From assembly GCF_003668875.1 (NCBI RefSeq), contig NZ_RAWM01000050.1, forward strand, positions 1-57,432: DNA of 57,432 nt, in the 5' to 3' direction. Position numbers and translations under genes: made by a program. The notes under the pieces were generated by a model, which was not told the origin of the DNA, ran no database searches, and saw only the letters and a list, made by a program, of their open reading frames with translations. Each line of letters opens with the position of its first letter. Positions within the stretch are counted from its first letter, which is position 1. The DNA is from Corallococcus interemptor. Its GTDB lineage: Bacteria; Myxococcota; Myxococcia; Myxococcales; Myxococcaceae. Of this stretch, positions 53,111 through 57,432 are shown piece after piece.

Positions 53111-53130
53111 GCCTCAACGAGGCTTGATGC

Positions 53131-53157
53131 GGGTTCGATTCCCTCCGCCTCCACAGT
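53131..53157 (+). other. Attachment-site core, copy 3 (integrase-proximal)
   Basis: The third exact 27-base copy of the tmRNA 3' end, 1826 bases after copy 2 and 13 bases from the integrase stop codon. Unlike copy 2 it lacks the terminator. The integrase gene next to it is where site-specific elements usually carry theirs, so this is a probable end of an integrated element. Confidence 0.85.
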
Positions 53158-53169
53158 TTCACCTTGTAG

Positions 53170-54387
53170 TTACGGGTGGTTAGACGCTTCAACCGCCCGT
53201 GTTGCACGTATGTCGCACGCGGGAACAGAGGGGCGGTCGAGAACAGAGACCGCCTCTCTCCGCGTGTCGGGGCTCAGGTGGGCATAGCGCATCGTCATTT
53301 CGATGGTCGCGTGTCCCATCAGCTCCTGAACCACCTTCAACGGAACGGCCCTCATGGCGAGGTGGCTTCCGTAGGTGTGCCGCAGGTCGTGCCAGCCGAT
53401 TTGCCCCTGCTCGCGGGTGATGCCCGCCGCCTGGAGCGCACGACGAAGCGGCGCCTTCATCTTGCCCGGGGTGAGTGGCTGTCCGTCTTCTTGGCAAAAG
53501 ACGAAGCGGCCCCGAAGGTGCCGGTGTGCCTTGAGGGCATCCACCACGGACGCGGGCAAATCGACCGTTCGCTCGCGCCCGCCCTTCGGCAAGCCCTCTA
53601 TCCCGCGCCAGATTGTCCGTCGGACGTGGAGCAAGCCCTGCGGCAGGCTGAGATCGTTCCACTGGAGCCCGATTAGCTCCCCCTGCCGCAGCCCCGACTT
53701 GAGGGCGACGAGCAGCACGAGACGCCATTCCGGTTCAGCGGCAGCGACGAGCCGCTCGGCTTCGTCGAAGCTCAGGAAGTCGAAGGCGGGCTTCGCGATC
53801 TTCCCGAAGAGCCTCACGCGTGGCGCCTGTGAGATGACCCGCTGCTCTTCCGCGAGCGACAGCAGCTTGTGAAGCACGGTCAGAACGTTGTTGATCGTCT
53901 TCAAGCTTAGGGGCTTGGCATCCGCGTTCTGTCGCTTCCGGATCGCAGCCTTTGTGGGGGCTTCCTTCCGGGCGCGTGCGGCTGACCTCTTGCTTCGCAT
54001 TAAGGCTTTGAAGTCTTCGATTTCGGCGGGGCCGATCTCAGACAAAGCCATTTCCCCGAAAAAGGGCGTGATGTGGTGCTTCAGAATCTGGCGCTTGCTG
54101 AAGACGCTAGAGTTCTTGTTGTTGTTCTCGCTGAAGGTGAGGAATCGCTGCGTAAACGTTGCCAGCGTGATCAGCTCCTCGCTCTTCTGCTCCTTTCCGA
54201 AAGTACCGTTGAGCAGGGCGTTACGCAGGTCGCGTTCGTATTGCTCAGCGCCGCGACGGGTCTGCACGGGCGAGAACTTCACGACCCGTTGCTTCCGCCC
54301 GTCCGTGTGCTGAAAAACGAAGTCCACTTGCCACGCCTCCTCAACCTTCCCTGCCTTGTTCTTCCACTGCCGTAACCTGACGCTCAT
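53170..54387 (-). CDS. int: Tyrosine recombinase/phage-type integrase
   Basis: The 405-residue integrase has an N-terminal arm-binding region (MSVRLRQWKNKAGKVEEAWQ), a SAM-like core-binding domain (about 75-185) and the catalytic domain. Catalytic residues are in SGLRQGEL (Arg), HDLRHTYGSH (His-x2-Arg), GHATIEMTMRYAHL (His and the nucleophile Tyr). All appear intact. It most likely catalyses insertion at the tmRNA 3' end. Its ATG overlaps the stop of the excisionase-like gene. Confidence 0.95.
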   Translation of the reverse strand: MSVRLRQWKNKAGKVEEAWQVDFVFQHTDGRKQRVVKFSPVQTRRGAEQYERDLRNALLNGTFGKEQKSEELITLATFTQRFLTFSENNNKNSSVFSKRQILKHHITPFFGEMALSEIGPAEIEDFKALMRSKRSAARARKEAPTKAAIRKRQNADAKPLSLKTINNVLTVLHKLLSLAEEQRVISQAPRVRLFGKIAKPAFDFLSFDEAERLVAAAEPEWRLVLLVALKSGLRQGELIGLQWNDLSLPQGLLHVRRTIWRGIEGLPKGGRERTVDLPASVVDALKAHRHLRGRFVFCQEDGQPLTPGKMKAPLRRALQAAGITREQGQIGWHDLRHTYGSHLAMRAVPLKVVQELMGHATIEMTMRYAHLSPDTRREAVSVLDRPSVPACDIRATRAVEASNHP

Positions 54388-54617
54388 CGTCGCTTCCTGT
54401 CGTCAGAATCACGGCCCTTACCCGAGGAAGACCCTACCAGGGCAGCACGGCGGATCCGCAGTGATTTCCCCACGCGAATAACCCCCGGCACCTGCCCCAG
54501 TCGGATCGACTCATAGAGCGTTTTCCGGTTCACGCGCAGGAGACCTGCGGCTTCGTCCACGGTCAGGAACTCGGGCGGATTCGCCGGCTCGGTTGGCGTC
54601 GAAGTGGGTTCAGTCAT
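54384..54617 (-). CDS. Excisionase-like helix-turn-helix protein
   Basis: The 77-residue protein has a winged-helix/excisionase-type DNA-binding domain: FLTVDEAAGLLRVNRKTLYE then SIRLGQVPGVIRVGKSLRIR. Such proteins steer the integrase towards excision or act as its repressor. The ATG at 54617 follows a strong GGGGGAAGAGG site. Its stop overlaps the integrase start (ATGA), a classic xis-int arrangement. Confidence 0.88.
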   Translation of the reverse strand: MTEPTSTPTEPANPPEFLTVDEAAGLLRVNRKTLYESIRLGQVPGVIRVGKSLRIRRAALVGSSSGKGRDSDDRKRR

Positions 54618-54718
54618 GCCTCTTCCCCCGCCTTTCTGGGCCAACCGGCGACTGGAGCCGCGCCCTTGATCCGGTCGTCCGTTCCGAGCGAGTCGATTTG
54701 CAGCTCGCGGAGAATCAT
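54614..54718 (-). CDS. Possible 34-residue ORF overlapping the excisionase-like gene
   Basis: ATG 54718 opens a frame encoding MILRELQIDSLGTDDRIKGA and 14 more residues. Its TGA overlaps the start of the excisionase-like gene (ATGA), and GGGGG lies upstream. The arrangement suggests a short leader peptide or a remnant of a longer gene cut by the neighbouring insertion sequence. It may simply be chance. Confidence 0.33.
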   Translation of the reverse strand: MILRELQIDSLGTDDRIKGAAPVAGWPRKAGEEA

Positions 54719-54748
54719 CAGGCACCCCCAGTGTCAGCGTAGTTGTCG

Positions 54749-54768
54749 CCTCGGCTGAGCAGCCGAGG
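54749..54768. repeat. Hairpin at the left end of the IS3-type element
   Basis: CCTCGGCT and AGCCGAGG form a perfect 8-base stem with loop GAGC, ending at the orfA start codon. It could limit translation of the transposase or be part of the terminal repeat. Confidence 0.55.
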
Positions 54769-55364
54769 TGACCACCTTGAGCGGGGCGAGCAGGAAAACG
54801 ACGGTGCCGTACACGGACGCATTCAAGAGTCAGATGGTGAAGCGGATGCTGGGGCCCCCGGCGATGACGGCGACAGAGCTGTCGAAGCAGGTGGGCGTGA
54901 CGCAACCGACCCTCTCGATGTGGCTACGGGAGGCGCGTAGGGTGGCGGCCGCCATGCCCGACGAGAAGCCCGTCCCCGCCGCCCCGAAGAAGTGGACTGC
55001 CCAGCAGAAGCTGCGCGTGGTGGCCGCGGCCCACGGCCTTGAGGACGAGGCCCTGGGCGCGCTGCTGCGGCGCGAGGGGCTGCATGAAGGCGAGCTGCGT
55101 GCATGGCGGGACGCCGCCGCTGGAGCGCTGGAGCCAGGCGCGGAGGCAGCTGCCTCGGGGCCTCTCACGGCGGGCCAGCGCAGGCGCCTGGCCGCGAGCG
55201 AGAAGCGGGTGAAGGAGCTGGAGCGGGAGCTGCACCGCAAGGAGAAGGCCCTGGCGGAGGCTGGGGCGCTGCTCTTCCTCGAAAAAAAACTTCAGGCGAT
55301 GGGCTGGGACGAGGGCCGCCGGGGCGGCGAGGACGACGCACCGGACGAGCCGAGCGAGAAGTGA
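54768..55364 (+). CDS. IS3-type transposase OrfA
   Basis: The 198-residue protein has two helix-turn-helix regions: YTDAFKSQMVKRMLGPPAMT then ELSKQVGVTQPTLSMWLREA (HTH_Tnp_1 type), and a second near QQKLRVVAAAHGLEDEALG. A coiled-coil segment (KRVKELERELHRKEKALAEA) follows. The frame is open to TGA 55364. GTG 54768 is used as start; TTG 54777 or GTG 54804 are alternatives. Confidence 0.82.
   Translation: MTTLSGASRKTTVPYTDAFKSQMVKRMLGPPAMTATELSKQVGVTQPTLSMWLREARRVAAAMPDEKPVPAAPKKWTAQQKLRVVAAAHGLEDEALGALLRREGLHEGELRAWRDAAAGALEPGAEAAASGPLTAGQRRRLAASEKRVKELERELHRKEKALAEAGALLFLEKKLQAMGWDEGRRGGEDDAPDEPSEK
55282..55289 (+). promoter_or_regulatory. A8 slippery site for -1 frameshifting
   Basis: Eight consecutive A residues are read GAA AAA AAA CTT in orfA. 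A -1 slip moves ribosomes into a frame that runs open through the orfB start, producing an OrfAB fusion. IS3-family elements use this mechanism. Confidence 0.8.
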
Positions 55365-55561
55365 CGCTGGCCCTGGTGGACGAGGCCATGAGGCGGGGCG
55401 CGACGCTGGAGGCCGCCTGCGAGCGGCTGGGACTGGTGCCGCGCACGGTGCAACGCTGGAGGCGTCCCGCGACGGCGCAGGACAGGCGCTGCGGACCTCG
55501 GACGTCTCCGGGCAACCGACTCACGCAGGCCGAGCGCCAGCGCATCCTCGCGCTCGCCAAT
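55361..55561 (+). pseudogene. IS3-type transposase OrfB, truncated
   Basis: From GTG 55361, overlapping the orfA stop, the frame encodes TLALVDEAMRRGATLEAACE, then RTVQRWRRP, CGPRTSPGNRLTQAERQRIL and ALAN, matching the N-terminal part of orfB (helix-turn-helix and HTH_21-type linker). It stops at about 55561 where IS21-type DNA starts. The DDE integrase domain is missing, so the element cannot move by itself. Confidence 0.8.
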
Positions 55562-55567
55562 TGCGCA

Positions 55568-55635
55568 TTCCGGCGATGTGGGGCACCTGTTCCGGGCCAA
55601 GCGGGTCGGCTGTTCCGAGCCATGCGGGGCAGTCG
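55568..55635. repeat. Three tandem 22-23-bp repeats at the IS21-type end
   Basis: Three units start with TTCCG at 55568, 55590 and 55613 and share the pattern TTCCGGGCCA-GCGGG-C-G. Multiple terminal repeats of this size are typical IstA-binding sites in the IS21 family. Confidence 0.7.
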
Positions 55636-55659
55636 GAGCGTCAGCGACGCTGGTGCCGT

Positions 55660-56418
55660 TCACTTCGCTGGCTTCTTGGTCCTCGTCAAATTCGCATCCA
55701 CCTTCCGGACGGAGTCGCCGACCAGCTTGAGGCGGTGGGCGTTGTGGACCAGCCGGTCGAGGATGGCGTCGGCCAGCGTCGCGTCGCCGATGACCGCGTG
55801 CCAGTCCTTGGGTTCCAGCTGGCTGGTCACCACGGTGCTGGAGAGCCGATACCGGTCCTCCAAGACTTCGAGCAGCTCCTTGCGCTCCGCTGCGCCCAGC
55901 GGTTCCAGGCCGAAGTCGTCGAGGATGAGCACCTGGGCCTTTGCCAGCCGCTTGAGCACGTGCGGGTGCGTGCCGTCCGCGCGAGCCTGGGCCAGCTCGT
56001 CGAAGAGGCGTGAGGCGCGGCGGTACACCACGCTGTAGCCGTCGCGGCACGCCTTCTGCCCCAGCGCGCAGGCCAGGAAGCTCTTGCCCACGCCGGTGGG
56101 CCCGGTCAGCAGCACGTTCTGCTTGTCGGCCACCCACTTCGAGGTGGACAGCTCCAGCACCTGGGACTTCGTCAGCCCTCGGGCGTGGGCGTAATCGATG
56201 TCCTCCAGGCACGCCGGCTGGCGCAGCTTCGCGTGCTGCAGGCGCGAGGTGAGCTTCTTGTTCTCCCGGTACATCCACTCCGCGTCCGCCAGCAGGCCCA
56301 CCAGGTCCGTGGCACTCAGGTTCTTGTCCGCCGGCTTCTCCAGCCAGCTACGCAGGTAGTTGGCCATGCCGTGCAGCTTCATCGCGTTGAGCTTCTCCAG
56401 CGTCTGGTCCACGAGCAT
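55660..56418 (-). CDS. istB: IS21-type helper ATPase IstB
   Basis: The 252-residue AAA+ protein has the IstB N-terminal helical domain (MLVDQTLEKLNAMKLHGMAN), Walker A GPTGVGKS, Walker B LILDDFG and sensor-type TSQLEPKDWH. It loads the transposase on target DNA. ATG 56418 follows GGAGAAG. It appears intact. Confidence 0.94.
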   Translation of the reverse strand: MLVDQTLEKLNAMKLHGMANYLRSWLEKPADKNLSATDLVGLLADAEWMYRENKKLTSRLQHAKLRQPACLEDIDYAHARGLTKSQVLELSTSKWVADKQNVLLTGPTGVGKSFLACALGQKACRDGYSVVYRRASRLFDELAQARADGTHPHVLKRLAKAQVLILDDFGLEPLGAAERKELLEVLEDRYRLSSTVVTSQLEPKDWHAVIGDATLADAILDRLVHNAHRLKLVGDSVRKVDANLTRTKKPAK

Positions 56419-56554
56419 TTCTTCTTCTCCATCGGTCTCGTCGTCCGGCCGGAGCGCGCCCACTTGGGCGCGCGCAGGCCACCGTCGATGCTGGGAGACT
56501 CGGGCCAGCACCGACGGGAGATGTCCGCGCACGGCCATCAAGCCGCGCGGGCTG

Positions 56555-57264
56555 TCAGTGGTAGTAGTGGGCGCCGCGCACGTTCTCGTGCTCGGGCAGC
56601 GGCCCCTTGTCGGCCGCCGTTTCGTCGGTGTCCTCGAGGTGGTGCTGGAGGATGGCGACGACGGACTTGTAGCCCACGGCGCGGTGGCGCAACGCGCGGG
56701 CGCATGCCTTCTCCACGCGCTGCTTGCCGTAGCGCCTCTCCTCGGCCAGGCGCAGCACGCCCAGCGCCGAGCGGAAGCCCTGCTGCGGGTGGGGCCGCTT
56801 CGTCATGAGTTCCTCTACCAGCTTCGCGCACGAGGGCCCCACGCCTTCGGCCCAGCGGATGAGGCGCGAGGGCGTCCACTCGGCGTGCTGCCGGTGGGAG
56901 GCGGGCATGTGCTCGGGTTGGGTGGTGAAGCGCCCCTTCTCCAGGCTGCGCACGTGGCTGGCCATGCGGCGGCCTGCGAGGAAGACTTCGACGCACGCTT
57001 CGGTGTGACGCACGTCCACCGACTTGCCCACCAGCGTGTACGGCACGCTGTACCAGTGGCCCTCCAGCTCCACGTGGTAGTCGATGTTCACCCGTGCCTT
57101 CTTCCAGAAGGCCAGCTGGTAGGGCCGCGCCGGCAGGGCCCGCAACGTGGCCTTCTCCACCTGCTCGAAGAGTTCCCGGCGACTCTTGCCCAGCTTGCGC
57201 ATGGGCCGGGCGTTGAGCTTCTCCAGCAGGGGCCGGACGGCCTCATGCACCTCGGCCAGCGAGG
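56555..57264 (-). pseudogene. istA: IS21-type transposase IstA, N-terminal half missing
   Basis: Only about the last 236 residues of IstA (normally near 500) are present: SLAEVHEAVRPLLEKLNARP, then KARVNIDYHVELEGHWYSVP, HMPASHRQHAEWTPSRLIRW and RPHPQQGFRSALGVLRL. The frame runs on past 57264 but into unrelated sequence, where another insertion sequence begins. The helix-turn-helix and DDE domain are lost. istB lies 136 bases downstream. Confidence 0.85.
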
Positions 57265-57432
57265 TGTGGGCTTGCCCCGATTTCGTGGACAGGTTCGTTA
57301 AGCTGCCCTCTCTGCCAAGGTGAGTGAGACAGTCCGTACCCAGCAGTTTAGTGTGCAGGGCGACCCAGGCAGGGACGATGAATCCGGTGGTGGAAGAGGC
57401 TCGGGTCAGGGAGACCGAGGTGGTGGAGAAGG
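57265..57432 (+). mobile_element. Start of a third insertion sequence (runs off the window)
   Basis: IstA similarity stops at about 57265 and a new sequence begins TGTGGGCTTGCCCCGATTTC and continues GTGGAC, resembling the TG-starting ends of IS3-type elements. About 110 bases later a plus-strand start codon occurs. The element type is uncertain because most of it is outside the window. Confidence 0.5.
57378..57432 (+). CDS. 5' end of a probable transposase gene (partial)
   Basis: ATG 57378 with AGGGA just upstream opens a frame encoding MNPVVEEARVRETEVVEK to the window edge. Its position about 110 bases inside the IS end suggests the element's first transposase gene. Too little is present to name the family. 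Confidence 0.4.
   Translation, partial: MNPVVEEARVRETEVVEK

Larger units (their letters stand above)
54732..55561 (+). mobile_element. IS3-type insertion sequence, 5' part (3' end lost)
   Basis: A TG-starting sequence near 54732 leads into an orfA/orfB pair with an A8 frameshift site. orfB ends abruptly at about 55561, where an IS21-type element begins. The left boundary is approximate because the partner inverted repeat is not in the window. Confidence 0.7.
55562..57264 (-). mobile_element. IS21-type insertion sequence, istA end lost
   Basis: Left end at about 55562 with tandem terminal repeats, intact istB and a 5'-truncated istA. The element sits inside the IS3-type orfB and is itself cut at about 57265 by another insertion sequence. 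Confidence 0.78.

Noticed and set aside
53131-53157. A tRNA or second tmRNA gene at att copy 3
   Set aside because: Only 27 bases of T-arm and acceptor end are present, with no other arms upstream.

Overview
The window is a GC-rich chromosomal segment, very probably from a myxobacterium of the Myxococcaceae (Myxococcus/Corallococcus type). The indications are strong G/C third-position bias, an oversized IF-2 of 1067 residues with a long Ala/Pro/Gly-rich insert, a Ser/Thr kinase fused to a formylglycine-enzyme-like domain, many lipoproteins, a very large NRPS, and a tmRNA with tag ANDNVELALAA. The species is inferred, not proven.

Region 1 (1-8700) is a translation/RNA operon: infB, ylxP (DUF503), rbfA, truB, a small MoaD/ThiS-like gene, rpsO and pnp. 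Several genes overlap or nearly touch. A near-consensus sigma70-type promoter (5618-5646) precedes rpsO, and a 10-bp hairpin separates rpsO from pnp.

Region 2 (8790-26860) holds housekeeping and envelope genes: a membrane protein, an M23 peptidase, dut, the kinase/FGE-like fusion, a probably frameshifted small gene, purB, purC, a TrmJ-like methyltransferase, a Cys-rich small protein, an HtrA protease, a CFI-box protein with a TlpA-like thioredoxin, a GNAT-like/DHHA1 fusion, trxA, a LysR regulator, a PKD/cytochrome lipoprotein and an FBP zinc-finger protein.

Region 3 (26893-40863) is one 4656-residue NRPS gene. As read it is C-A-T-A-T-C-(A stub)-C-A-T-C-A-T-TE: one condensation domain is missing and another module lacks most of its A domain and its carrier. 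The second and fourth A domains are near copies, so internal recombination (or an assembly problem) is likely.

Region 4 (41050-48196) encodes an OmpA protein with calcium-binding repeats, a DUF3616 lipoprotein, a catalytic/non-catalytic M16 peptidase pair and an MDR oxidoreductase.

Region 5 (48306-57432) is an accessory island at the 3' end of the tmRNA gene ssrA. A 27-bp piece of the tmRNA end occurs three times (48644, 51305, 53131), dividing the region into two cargo segments. Segment 1 carries a DUF4157 (HExxH) protein and a HEAT-like partner, resembling an effector/immunity pair. Segment 2 carries two small lipoproteins and an unknown protein. After the third copy come a tyrosine integrase and an excisionase-like gene, then nested insertion sequences: an IS3-type element with an A8 frameshift site is broken by an IS21-type element, whose istA is broken by the start of a third element at the window edge.
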